Part shown: positions 11,126 through 22,576 of the stretch, piece after piece | How the letters are laid out: each line of letters opens with the position of its first letter | How positions within the stretch are numbered: position 1 is the stretch's first letter | Source: Thuidium tamariscinum | Taxonomy: Eukaryota; Streptophyta; Bryopsida; Hypnales; Thuidiaceae | Assembly: GCA_947034885.2 (NCBI GenBank) | Contig: OX344750.2 | Span: 45,432,821-45,496,820 of the forward strand | Direction: 5' to 3' | DNA length: 64,000 bases | Translations under genes and position numbers: made by a program | The notes under the pieces: generated by a model | Databases searched by the model: none | The model's input: the letters and a program-made list of their open reading frames with translations, nothing else | Told to the model about the DNA's origin: nothing

Positions 11126-13030
11126 AGAAAACTTTGGGCACACATTGAAATTTCACCTCAAGTGGGAAGGCTTGGTACAATAGTTTAATTACTTGAAAGC
11201 ATCAGTGTCCTCTTAGCTTCACTGGTTGATGTGTTTGGTTTGTCTCTTCTTTTTTTGCAATTGGTTCATCAATTTTGATAAAAATAAAAAACAAAAACAA
11301 AACTTCATGCTAATTATGATAGGAAATCTTCTTAGTCTTCACTCTTGAACACCCAATATTCTCATTGGAAGTGTGGTTGTTTGCATTTCTCTTTTTTCTT
11401 TTTCTCAAATTCAAACCTCCATTTCATTTTTAAAGAACAACAATAGAAAAGAGAATTAGTAGAGGGAAAAATTAGGGGAGAAGGGATAACATCTTCACTG
11501 TAGGCCCTAACATTTATTCACCCCTTAAAGTATAGGCTCATGCCACTTTCAAATTCAAGGGACCCAATTACTCTCTCTCTTTGAGCATGTTTGTAGTTGG
11601 TAGACCAATCACAAATTCTCTTATTCAAAATGTACTAAGATAAAAGTTGATTGCAACTTGCAATCAAGTACAATAATCCATCTAAATTTAGTCTTAGAAG
11701 GTGTTGGAATGAGGATACTCTTAGTCTGTAGGATAAAACACTCCTCTTGTAGGTGTTATTATACTCTCTTTTAAAATAAAATCTCCTTCTACTTTCTTAA
11801 AAAATCCTAAAACAACGAAAGAGGAGATGTGGTAGAAACCAATTTCATAGTCTAAGAATACAAAATCTAAATCTAATAACATTTGTACCATCTTTGGCAT
11901 AGATAAGCTAGGTTTTTCTCCGTTCCGAATCAAAATATTTTATGCAATAGAGTTAATTATACAATGTGTACAATGAAGGAGTTGGAGTTGGAGTTTGAAA
12001 AATATGCAGGACAAAACTCTTTGAAGCATTCAAATGTGGTTTGATGGAATTTAGTATAGTGTTTCTATTTTTGTTGTTCTTAGTTGATCCTTCTTGACAC
12101 CTCTTCTTTGAATTGGGGGTCACTTTACAATTAAAGTAAACTACCCCATTGTCATTAAAATTGGAGCAAGCCCACTCATTGTGGACAAAATTATAATAGT
12201 GGTGTCCATTTAAAAACTTGAATCTACACCCACAAAGAGCTTGCTCCAATTCTGACAACAATGGGGTACAATGAAAACACCCAAAACTGTCAAAATAAGG
12301 AATTCAGCATAGTTGGAGGTAAGGTTTTCTAAAAATGATATTTTTCCAGTATTAGCGAGTGAAAATCATAAATATTAAAAAAAATAGATTTTTTAGATAC
12401 AACATGTAATTTCTACAAATTTTCACCCTTAAACTGGCTCCCTAAACCTGTGGAACCATCCTATAGGTGCCCCCCAAATTGAACCCTATGAAAATCAACA
12501 CTCAAGCAACCAAATTTCCCGACGTGTCCTTCAGTTGTGTCAACAAATTACAATCATATATATGGCAAACACATTAAGGGAAGTCTACTGATGCATTTGG
12601 GTGAATCTACAGTCCACTGCAAGGAACAGGTGCGGGAATAGGTGTTTTGCCCTTAAGTTAGTTTACCTTAACTCTCCATGTCTTGGGTGGTGATTCCCTC
12701 TAAACCCAGGAAAAGCCGTCATGGCCGTGTCACATATTTGGATGCCAATCAAGCCCGACGTGTGTTTATTGAAAATCATTCATCCGGTGCAATGGAGTTT
12801 GTCCATGTGTCTACAAAAAAATTTAAAAATTTACTACGTAAAATTTAAAATCATTCATCAGACGCTATTGGTCCTCATCAGAGTTTCCGGGTCCATCAGG
12901 CCCTATTTTCGAAGCACTACGTTACGCCCATACCGGTCCGGAAGCTGCTCTTCACCTGCCTTCTCCGTTGCAGACGGGAATGTAGATCAGTCTGGGAGGG
13001 ATATTCTTTCTTTTTCTAGTTTGGATTGAA
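11126..13030. other. AT-rich intergenic DNA, no gene
   Basis: No frame longer than about 100 codons is present, and none has a recognisable domain. No inverted termini or tandem repeats stand out. Confidence 0.45.
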
Positions 13031-13035
13031 AGATG

Positions 13036-13171
13036 GGAAGATTCGGAAGATTGGAAAGATTGGAAAGATTGGGAAGATTGGAAAGATTGGCAAGATTGGG
13101 AAGATTGGGAAGATTGGAAAGATTGGCAAGATTGGGAAGATTGGGAAGATTGGGAAGATTAGAAAGATTGG
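13036..13171. repeat. 10-bp minisatellite (GGAAGATTGG type)
   Basis: About fourteen consecutive 10-bp units of GGAAGATTGG, GAAAGATTGG or GCAAGATTGG. A higher-order pattern (GAAAG, GCAAG, GGAAG, GGAAG) repeats once. It abuts the first TA-flanked MITE by only about a dozen bases. Confidence 0.9.
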
Positions 13172-13184
13172 ACTCTTCTTTTTC

Positions 13185-13514
13185 TAAGGGAGGAGGTCCA
13201 TAAACTGACCATCTAAGGGCTGGAACAGAATTTTGGGCAGGTGAAACATCTTAAAATGATTTTCAGTGAACTTTTCTAGAAAGATAGCTTGAATAGGCAT
13301 CTAACCCAAGTAGTTTCATATTTTTTGGAGCTTTGTAGAATTAGTTATGAATTTCTGAAGTCAATATGGCATAGGGCTCCAAAACCGTCCACCCCTTCAA
13401 ATGTTCACTGTTTGTACATTACTGTAAAGATCAAAAAGCATCATGTACCAGAAATATACATTTCAGAAGGTGAGCGGTTTTGGAGACTGAGCGGTTTTTG
13501 AGCCTCTTCCCTTA
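13185..13514. mobile_element. TA-flanked MITE, copy 1
   Basis: Body bounded by AGGGAGGAGG at the left and CCTCTTCCCT at the right, each next to TA, the expected target duplication of Tc1/mariner-type transposition. The inverted similarity extends about 27 bp inward (left ..TCCATAAACCGACC against right GAGCGGTTTTTGAGCC). Copies at 13932, 14744 and 22255 are about 320-330 bp and closely similar. No transposase is encoded. Confidence 0.85.
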
Positions 13515-13931
13515 CCGCTTGCCACCAACATCACCAGCATCACAGGACGTTAAATCCGCCCCCACGAAGTAGGTCCAGCAAGGTAAAACTCATGTTACCT
13601 GGGGGTAAAAGGAAAAAAAGTTCTCTATTTTTGAACCGTGTTTTTGGATTTGTTTTAGGCCTTCCATATCAAATTCGTGGTTTTTATTCTAAATATATAT
13701 TCAGAATTTGCTAAAAAAGTTTGTGCAAAAAATACAAAAATTCAGCATTTATCCCTACGGTAAATCTAGCCACTTTGTAGGACGGGTTTAACATCCCACA
13801 CCAACATTTGTTTCAATTCTCATTCGGGGCCATTTCAAAAGTTGTATGCTCAAACCCAAGTAGGTGAAGGCATGCACTTGTAACTTACATTTTTTGAACT
13901 TTTATCCCTAAACGACACTAGAGCTTTTTCT

Positions 13932-14261
13932 TAAGGGAGGAGGTCCATAAACCGACCATCTAAGGGCTGGAACAGAATTTTGGGCAGGTCAAACATCTTG
14001 AAATATTTTTCAGAGAATTTTTCTTGAAAGACAGCTTGAATAGGCATCAAACCCAAGTCATTTCATATTTTTTGGAGCTTTGTAGAATTAGTTATGAATT
14101 TCTGAAGTCAATATGGCATAGGGCTCCAAAACCACCCACCTCCTCAAATGTTCATTGGTTGTACATTATTGTAAAGATCAAAAAGCATCATGTACCGGAA
14201 ATACACATTTAAGAAGGTGAGCGGTTTTTGAGCATGAGCGGTTTTCGAGCCTCCTCCCTTA
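13932..14261. mobile_element. TA-flanked MITE, copy 2
   Basis: Same family as 13185-13514: TA-AGGGAGGAGG at the left and CCTCCTCCCT-TA at the right, forming a perfect 10-bp inverted terminus plus flanking TA. The short open frame inside (MKDSLNRHQTQV..) is shared with other copies because the copies are recent; it is not treated as a gene. Confidence 0.85.
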
Positions 14262-14743
14262 GTCGATGAACATGCAAGTTTTTTTGCAATACAGGATAAA
14301 ATTGCAAGCATTCGTCCTTGGAATTAGAGGTGGAAAAGGAAGATCTTCTATAGTTCTTTGACTTTAAATGCACACTTTTGGATTTTTTAATATCAATGAT
14401 TACCACGGTTTCAAAAAAAGATGGTTCCTGGGTGACCCGGCATCGTTTTAAGGGTTCAAGTAAAGGATTTGAAACAAGTTATGTTTTTTTAAGACAAATC
14501 AGAAGTTAGCCTTGAGTGGTATTTTAGACTGAAAGCAAAAGGGAGACCTTTGATGAATCCAAGAGTAAAGGTACAGGCTTTGATGATCCGTGCAATGTCC
14601 TTCAATAAGGGCAACCAGTCTACAATAGGCAGAATCACTGGTTTGCCATCTTGAAATTATTGAAAAAATTTAAATTATTTTCAATATGAAAGACAAATGT
14701 GAGAAATGGAGAAAGCAATTGAAGTTGAAAGTTTGTTTTGACT

Positions 14744-15074
14744 TAAGGGAGGAGGTCCATAAACCGACCATCTAACGGCTGGAACAGAATTTTGAGCAGG
14801 TCAAATATCTTGAAGTATTTTCCAGTGAATTTTTCTTGAAAGACAGCTTGAATATGCATCTAACCCAAGTCGTTTCATATTTTTTGGAGCTCTGTAGAGT
14901 TAGTTATGAATTTCTGAAGTCAATATGGCATAGGGCTCCAAAACCGCCCACCCCCCTAAAATGTTCACTGATTGTACATTACTGTAAAGATCAAAAAGCA
15001 TCATGTACCAGATATATACATTTCAGAAGGTGAGCGGTTTTGGAGCCTGAGCGGTTTTCGAGCCTCCTCCCTTA
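14744..15074. mobile_element. TA-flanked MITE, copy 3
   Basis: Third full copy within 2 kb, in the same orientation, with TA-AGGGAGGAGG / CCTCCTCCCT-TA ends. Its internal short frame is frameshifted relative to copies 1, 2 and 4, which argues that the frame is not translated. Confidence 0.85.
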
Positions 15075-15544
15075 GTATGAATTTGTTATGAATTTTTGAA
15101 GAATGTTGTCTAATTGGTCTTAAAGTGTCTCTAGACTACGTCCAAATCATCCAAAAGTGTACCTCGGATGGTCAATTTACTTTTTGCAACAATCACAAGA
15201 TTTTCTAACATGACTACAATATTTTTTAATATGGTCATGACATGAAGGAACAAAGAAACGTCACTTCTTGTCATGAGTTTACACTAAACATGTAGAAGTT
15301 TGTATAGAAGTCACTAATAATTCCTTCACCATCACCTAAGGAGTTGGTTGTCACTATAGAATCAACCTCATTAGCTCAAATCTTATTTATTGCAAAAACT
15401 CTATCTTGGATTGGTGTAAGATTTGTAATGGATGATGTTCCTTGGTGTATCCATTGGCTACTTTGCTTGTTACAGTTGATTTACTTTAGTCATTGTTCTG
15501 TACATCATTATGGGTAAAATTCACTTCAATTCCAAAAAGACCAA

Positions 15545-16153
15545 TTACCGTTTGGGGGGGGGGGCAACATTGTAAATTTGGGCAACTTACTACTACTGGA
15601 ATTTTTTATTTTTTTATTTTATGAACTTTCGCACAACACGTGCCCAAAGAATAGCTTTAAGGCCCAAAATTTTTCATAATTTTTGACTATGTACATGGTT
15701 TTAAAAGTTATTGTTGGATATGCACTTTTCATTGCTTAGTAGGCAATCTAAGCAAATAAGAAAAACTCCTTTAAAAATCATTTTTTGAAGAAATAAAAAT
15801 TTGAAATTGATTATCTAAATCTATATATTTGTGAAAAGCTTTGAATCCCTAATTTGAATCATTCCATTTTGATTAATAAGATGAAAGTGGGTAGGTATGG
15901 GGTCTCTAAAAACCATACCTACATGCAAAGTAGAATTCCTCCTTACTTTCATCTCATTAATCAAAATGGAATGATTCAAAGCTATTCACAAATATATAGA
16001 TCTAAATAACTAATTTGAAATTTTTAATTCTTCAATAAATGATTTTTAAAGAAGTTTTTTGAGTTGCCTATGCTACCTACCATTGAATGAAAATTATATA
16101 TCAGGAAACAACCTTTTAACCATCTTGTCAAAAGTTATAAAAACTTTCGTGCC
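15545..16153. repeat. Foldback family Z, copy Z5
   Basis: An inverted repeat with its centre near 15905 (GGGTAGGTATGGGGTCTCTAAAAACCATACCTAC). Both arms carry ATTCCATTTTGATTAATAAGATGAAAGT-like sequence and a Z-type distal stretch (GGCCCAAAATTTTTCATAATTTTTGACTA). It matches the hairpin at 28825-29404. A G-run at about 15556-15567 lies at the left edge. The DNA from 15075 to 15545 has no gene. Confidence 0.6.
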
Positions 16154-17350
16154 TTAACCCCTAAAGGTTTTTGACTATGTTTTCACCAAAAATGCTCCAA
16201 AAATGCCATCTCTAATACAAGTGCAATTTTTTTTAAAACACATTTTTGACTCATGTAACCGTAGGATCTTGTAGTAAGGTGGTTTATAAACAATCATGTG
16301 GAAAAAATTTCAGAAATTTCCACCGTGTAGATTGCAAGATATAAGCATTTGAATTGATAAAAATTGTTTTATTATCCCTTCAAAAATCCGGGAAGCTGCA
16401 CTTCACAAGGTCACATTTGTGTGAAAAAAAATTCAAAATGGTGGCTACTCTTTGAATTCATACTTCAATGCAAGTTGGATACATTCTCAAAAAAATTCAA
16501 ACCATTTGAAATTGTACAACATATAGGAAAAAATAAATAAGTAGAAAGAAGTAAGAAAAATGAGCCAAAATACTAAATTGTGAATATTTTATTCATGGAA
16601 TTGAAAATTTTCAATCCCAATGGTTAAAATGTTGCAATAAACAATCTACACCTTCTATTTTTTTATTTTTTTCCAAAAATATGAAAAATTGAATTAAATG
16701 AAGAATTTCAAACTTTTTTTGTACTGTAGAGATTCTGTAATTGGCCGCAAACTACCCCAAACTCAAAATCTTCATTACTTTTGACTCATTGATTGGAATG
16801 GATTGATTCAAAGCTTCCCATGTCTGTATAAACCTAAAGAATCAATTTGAAATTCCACTTTTTTTTTTTTAAATTTAAAAAGTTTTTTCCAGCTGCCCGG
16901 GCTGCCCGGCGAGTAGAGAAAATAGCATATCCTGCCATAACTTTTTAACCGTGAAGTCAAAAGTTATGAAAATTGTGGGGCCTTAAAGCTACTCCTTGGG
17001 CACACATTGTATAAAAAATCCAAATAAATAAATAAAAACTCTATCGGTAGTGAGCTGCCCAAAAAATTTATAATCTCAAAAAACGTTGTTCATGGCTTTA
17101 GGGGTTAAAGCTACTCCTTGGGCACACATTGTATAAAAAATCCAAATAAATAAATAAAAACTCTATCCGTAGTGAGCTGCCCAAAAAATTTATAATCTCA
17201 AAAAACGTTGTTCATGGCTTTAGGGGTTAAAGTTACTCCTTGAGCATATGTTGTGGGAAAATTTCAAAGGAAATAAATTAAAATTCCATTTGGAGTGAGT
17301 TGCTGAAAATCACCATGTTGCCAAAAAGTGAAATTTTGTCTTTTAGAAGA
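16154..17350. repeat. Foldback family Z, long copy Z3 with internal tandem duplication
   Basis: It begins TTAACCCCTAAAGG at 16154 and ends in the decayed right end of the family near 17345. The left portion matches the reverse complement of the right part of 47106-47975 (shared ACCGTAGGATCTT, TTTCCACC.TGTAGATTGCAAGATAT and CCGGGAAGCTGCACTTCACAA). A 122-bp unit starting TAAAGCTACTCCTTGGGCAC at 16984 is repeated almost exactly from 17106, followed by a diverged third copy from 17228. Confidence 0.65.
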
Positions 17351-17389
17351 TAACAAATAAAACTAAACTAACTAAATTAAGGTATGGAC

Positions 17390-17640
17390 TTAATGTACCT
17401 TGAACTATTGATACAGTCAAAATAAAAGTGTAAGTAATTTTCAAATTTTTTAATTAAAAAAAACTTCAAAATTTAATAATTTTACAGTGTAGGTCTAAAT
17501 GCCATGAAAAAGAGCTTGTGTATGCCTCCTCCAAAAGTACTTTTTGACAATATAAGGAATGTGACGAGGGATGCACAATCTAAGATATCTCATTGTAAAG
17601 AACAAAACAAAACAAAAAATCTAATTTAAGTTTTGGATTA
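17390..17640. repeat. Dispersed repeat V, AT-decayed intergenic copy
   Basis: It shares order and length with 53720-53960: the AAAAGTG start, ACAGTGTAGGTCTAAATGCCA, a middle CCTCCTCC block and the AAAGAACAAAACAAAAC end. Where the intron copy has C or G this one usually has T or A. The rest of 17640-18985 is AT-rich and shows no gene. Confidence 0.6.
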
Positions 17641-18984
17641 CAAAATACAAATTAGTTTTATAGGATCCTATTGACAAGTGAAAAAGAGTCCAATGCATCT
17701 CAATTGGACACTAGTATGAAACTTCATAGTTTTTTGCATATAGTATATTTTTAATTGTTGTTGGACTCTTTTAGGCTCTCGTGCTCTCATTTGTGTACAT
17801 CCTATGCCATTAATATCTAGGTTGTAGTATTATTTTTGGTACAAATGCAAGTGTCTCATGATGGAATATTATCACCTCCAATAGCATATGTGTATAATAA
17901 TCTTCTGAGCAACTTTCAAGGTGTTTTGAATTCCAATTTTGTTAGTAACAAAGAGTTGAAGTTCTAAGGGCGATAAAATACTTTTATGCAACATGAACTA
18001 TGAAGTCTTCTAGAAAGCCAAGTACTTATTATCTTTGCAAAGTTTGATTTCAATCCAATCCATAAATTGCAAGATTATAACATAAAAGTGAAGGTTACTC
18101 CAAGGAAATGCCAATGTTTCGCATAACTAAAATTATACTTTGATTGTCTCTTTTGGACACATAAGATTTTAGAAAGTAGGCATCCTACATTCATTCTAAA
18201 GGTAACTAAATTCCACATGTATGGAAACAAGTCTTGTATTTTTAGGACCAAAAATGAGTGAGAAAATGGTCTTGCAATAGTGATTGTTTCATTGTTAAAT
18301 CTCAAAAAAATATGAGAAAAATGAAGGATTTTCCACAAACTTGAAGCCAAAATTCAAGGTTGATTATGGTAGAGTGAAAGAACACAAGAAAAGATGTGCA
18401 ACAAGAAAAAGAATTGGATAAACAACTCAAATTTAAGTGCAAGATGGATATTATTGTGGTTGTTGATTGATATAGACCGTGGAGAGCTAAAAAAATACAT
18501 GCCTCCACCTCATTGGCTAAAGATCCCTATTTGAGGACTTTTTGACTCTTTACCTCTAAACCACCCATGCTGTGGAAACTTTTATAAATTCAATAGTGAA
18601 TCTCAATAGTCAATTCAATAGTCAATTTTATTCTCTTGAGAATGAGCCCAAGAATGAGTGACTTTTCACATTCCTAAGTCTAGAAATGACCATTCTAAAA
18701 ACAAATTGATCATATCATAGTTGATAAAAATTTTAAGGGTTAAATTAGGTTGTTCACTTGTTTTGGTTTTGTTTGTTCACTGTATTGAGATCTCCTAGAT
18801 TATATGTCCCCTAAGTCTTGTTCTTGGTACTTTCGGAAAGCCCTCGCTAATGAGGGGTGCATAGGCTTTTTTTTCTTGGTGTTTGGACCTAAGGTAGGGG
18901 GCTGTAAAAGCGACCCTTTACCAGCTGATTTGCATTTTGGGGAAGCAAAATTCCTTAAAGCAACTTTTAGTAAATTTTCATGGT

Positions 18985-19175
18985 AAGAAAAATGGAATTG
19001 GCATCTAACCCAAGTCATTTCATATTTTTTGGACCTTCATGGAATTAGTTATGAATTTTTGAAGTTGAAAACAGAGTGGTTTCTAAGAGCGCCCCCCTGC
19101 TGAAATTTACACTTCTGGTACATGTTAGAAGCAAAATCTATCAGATCGCTTTTAGAGACAAGGTCACAATTACAG
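18985..19175. repeat. TA-MITE fragment (copy 7)
   Basis: The central part of the MITE family is recognisable (GGCATCTAACCCAAGTCATTTCATATTTTTTGGA, GAATTAGTTATGAATTTTTGAAGT), followed by a diverged GTGGTTTCTAAGAGCGCCCCC segment. Neither terminus survives clearly. Confidence 0.6.
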
Positions 19176-19199
19176 CCCCCTACCTTACATTGAGAAAGT

Positions 19200-21800
19200 T
19201 ACTGAATTTCAAAGTTTTTAAGAATTAAAAAATATCAAAAATCACTACTAATTTTCTTTTATTATACTGTGACACTGGCACAAGGCACACTAGCAAGGTT
19301 GAAGGACACTCCAATAAGCTTAACGAGTGCTGCGGCTAGATTTTGCAGTCCCATGGCCATGGCGTGCTTTGTAACCACTCCACATATCAAATCTCCAGAT
19401 CCACAGTGTCAAAGAAATTACATTGCCGACGGGGTGTTTTCCGATTTCTGCACGGAACCACAGCGCTATCCTGGAGGACAAGACCGCGGGATCGATTCTT
19501 ATTTGGGGTGCAAAAAATCTGATCGCTCGCAAAGTGCTGCGTACAAAATATAGTCGAATGAAATTGAATCACACGGTATATATGAACTCAGATTTGCCTT
19601 CTACAGTAGGCACTCATGACGTGAGATCGTAGATGAACAGACTCTCCAGTAATTATTCTTCCACTCCAGTCAATCCTTTTTACTGTTTGGAGTGTGCCCC
19701 GAATTGAAGGAAATAGGAGTATTATTGTTCGACTGTTGCCGCACGTCGCATGCTGCAAGGCCCACTTGGAAATGATCGACCCAGCACCAGAATCTCGGAT
19801 AAGTAGTCGGACTGCTGCGAAGCCCTTTGATTTTTGAGTCCTCAGTCTTTGCATTGATGGACACGCAGAGTCAAATGGCAAACTAGGAAAGTAGGAAGTG
19901 GTTGCGCTTCTTCTAAAGTGCCGCGAAGCTTCATTGGAGCATTCGCCTGCCACGGAGCCCCGATCGGAGGGTCAACTGCAGGGACGACAAAGGGAGGCCT
20001 CCTCATGGATCACACGGCGCAGCAGGCAGGGTCCCTGATATCGGGCTATCATTCGTGTCCCCCAGAAAAATTTAAATTTGTGAAGAAAAAAAAATAGTAG
20101 GGCATCACCGCATGGTCCGCATGGTCCGCATGCTGCATCTCTTGCGCTTTCAATTTCTTCACCGCGTCTGTAAGTTAGTGGGTTGACATCTGCAACGGAT
20201 ACTTGCACTGAGTGGCAACCTGCCAAGCTCGGGTTCAACAGCTGACTATGCGCTCGCTCGTAAGCAAGGTGCCACGCTATTCTCAGTCGTCGACTGCGAG
20301 GTGCGAGATTAGCCAAATTGGAGGGTCAACCACCTCTTTATGATAAAGCAGGTGACTGGATGCCTCGGTAGGAACTAGGCAGTCGTTCATTTGTAGAAAT
20401 ATTGGAGGGAAAGAGCGCGTGCAAAGTCGAAGCATCAGCATCGCAAATTTAAGATTTGGGCAATGCTCATGGAACATGAGCTTGGGTTGTAAAACGCCAC
20501 AGGCCATGGCCTGGCGCAGTTACAACCTGGTCAATCGCTAGAGGATCCAGGTGCTTTTCAGATCGGCGTTCTCTACGCCCCCAGATTCATTTGGGGATAG
20601 TGAGTGTCGCGACTAGGTCACATACTGTAAATTTGGCATAAATTTGGCCGAGCTTTTTCCGGCCGTTGCGCGAGGGTGGAGAGTCAGCGAATACTTACGG
20701 CGAAGGTGCGCAACTGTGACAAACAAATGCGTCCGAAATCCCGAATCCAGAGGGTCAACTCCATCCTCGCGGATCACAAGGCACGCAACTCCCCCGAAGC
20801 GACGACGTCCAAATTGTATGCATGGAACATGAGACTCTCTTGGCCATATGGCCTTGCCAACGTGTCAAACCAGCTCTCTGGTTTAATCAGGCGGTTCTCC
20901 GGTTCGCATGTGCCAGTCTTCGGATTTCCCGTTTTAATGCAGTGGCGTTTGCCATTTGTTCAAAAAACAAAAAACATAAACCCAGCTCGGTTGACCACAT
21001 TAATGAAGGGCAAACTATGAAGCAGTCAAATTGCCATTTATTGAGCGTGAAATTCTGTTGCGCCGCAGTACACCATCCAGACTTACCAGTCTAGAAGCAT
21101 TTAACATATGTCAGAATAGGATTCAAATTTTCCTCTAACACATAAATCTCTTACACCGTCGGCCATCAGAGTTCAAACTCACGATCTATGGCAATGATAT
21201 TCCGTTTCATTTGTGTCAAAAAAATCCTCCCAAGAACTCATGATCAATAATAAGTTATTCTTCTGTGACTGGAACCGTATGACGTTTCGATGACCTAACT
21301 GCATGCACTGTACTGTACTGACTAAAGTGGCAGAAAAGGAAGGCAGGGTTCCAGCATTGAGGCCTCGAAGAGTCGAAGGCTCCAAACCCAAGATGAAAAG
21401 AGGAAAGAAAGTGAAGTGCAGTGACGTGACTTACCTACTTGTGTGGTGCTCATGGAATGCGAGGCTTCTGATCATTGCGCTTGCTTTCCGTGTGAGCATG
21501 GAGAGGGCCAGAGGGGGAGAATTGCAGAGGGTGTGTGTCGCAAGGACGATTGAAGGTGCAGAGGGTGTGCATCATGAGCTTGCTCATGGAAAATGAGTCT
21601 GTCTCGTGCAGAGGCAGGGTGCCAGCGTCCTTTGGCCCCTGCATTTACCCTTCAGTGAGGGCCTGAGTGGGCACCCACCGTGAGCTTGCTCATGGAACAT
21701 GAGCCTGACTCAGATGCCAGCAGCGCTTCCTGTGCTGAACTTGCCAGTACACCTTTACTGGCATTGTTGGCTTACTCAGCTGGGTCTTGAAGAAAGTGAG
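19200..21800. other. GC-richer island without a recognisable gene
   Basis: Compositionally gene-like, with many short frames on both strands (longest about 120 codons), but no domain or exon joins could be followed. It is rich in the recurring module: GAGGGTCAACTGCA at 19967-19980 then GGATCACACGG, GAGGGTCAACCACCTC from 20321, GAGGGTCAACTCCATCC from 20750 then GGATCACAAGGC, and the palindrome GCTCATGGAACATGAGC at 20465-20481 and 21688-21704, with a variant at 21582-21598. It could be a decayed gene cluster, a decayed retroelement or a non-coding transcribed region. Confidence 0.5.
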
Positions 21801-22254
21801 ATAACTTAAGTTAGACTAGGCGGGTGTTGTGAGTGGGAATCACACATAGCCTACATTATTTCATTTTTAAGAAATTGGAGGGAAGCTAAGAAATTATTTA
21901 GGGTTTTTTATTTCTTGGTTGCGGAGAAATGAGCGAGATCACAAATAAGGTATCTTCGTGTCGAAGAACTCTGCTGTGTTTTTCTTTTGTGAAAATGAAA
22001 AAGCAACAGAAGATTTTTGAATTTTTGAATTTTTGAACAAATGGGTAGAACCCACTGCAGAACCCAAAGCAACGGAATATTGATGTATGTTTTCGTAAAG
22101 GAAAGTTTCCTCATGCCAATCTCACTCTTTTCCTGAAGCTACACGAATGATGGAGCCATTTAATTGGGGCCTCAGACGATATCAAATCAGATACACACAT
22201 CACTTTTAGACTTTGGATAAGTTACTCACCGTCACTTGTAGAGATTTTCTCTTC

Positions 22255-22576
22255 TAAGAGAGGAGGTCCATAAACCGACCATCTAAGGGCTGGAACAGAG
22301 TTTTGAGCAGGTCAAACATCTTGAAATATTTTACAGTGAAATTTTCTTGAAAGACAGCTTGAATAGGCATCGAACCCAAGTCGTTTCATATTTTTTGGAG
22401 CTCTGTAGAATTAGTTATGAATTTCTGAAGTCAATATGGTATAGGGCTCCAAAACCGCCCACCTCCTCAAATGTTCATTGGTTGTACATTATTGTAAAGA
22501 TCAAAAAGCATCATGTACCAAAAATATACATTCCAGAAGGTGAGCAGTTTTGGAGCCTGAGCGGTTTTCGAACTTA
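22255..22576. mobile_element. TA-flanked MITE, copy 4
   Basis: Left end TA-AGAGAGGAGGTCCATAAACC. The right end is degraded to GAGCGGTTTTCGAACT-TA but keeps the flanking TA. The interior is nearly the same as copies 1-3. The following 22577-23990 is AT-rich with no recognisable gene. Confidence 0.8.
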
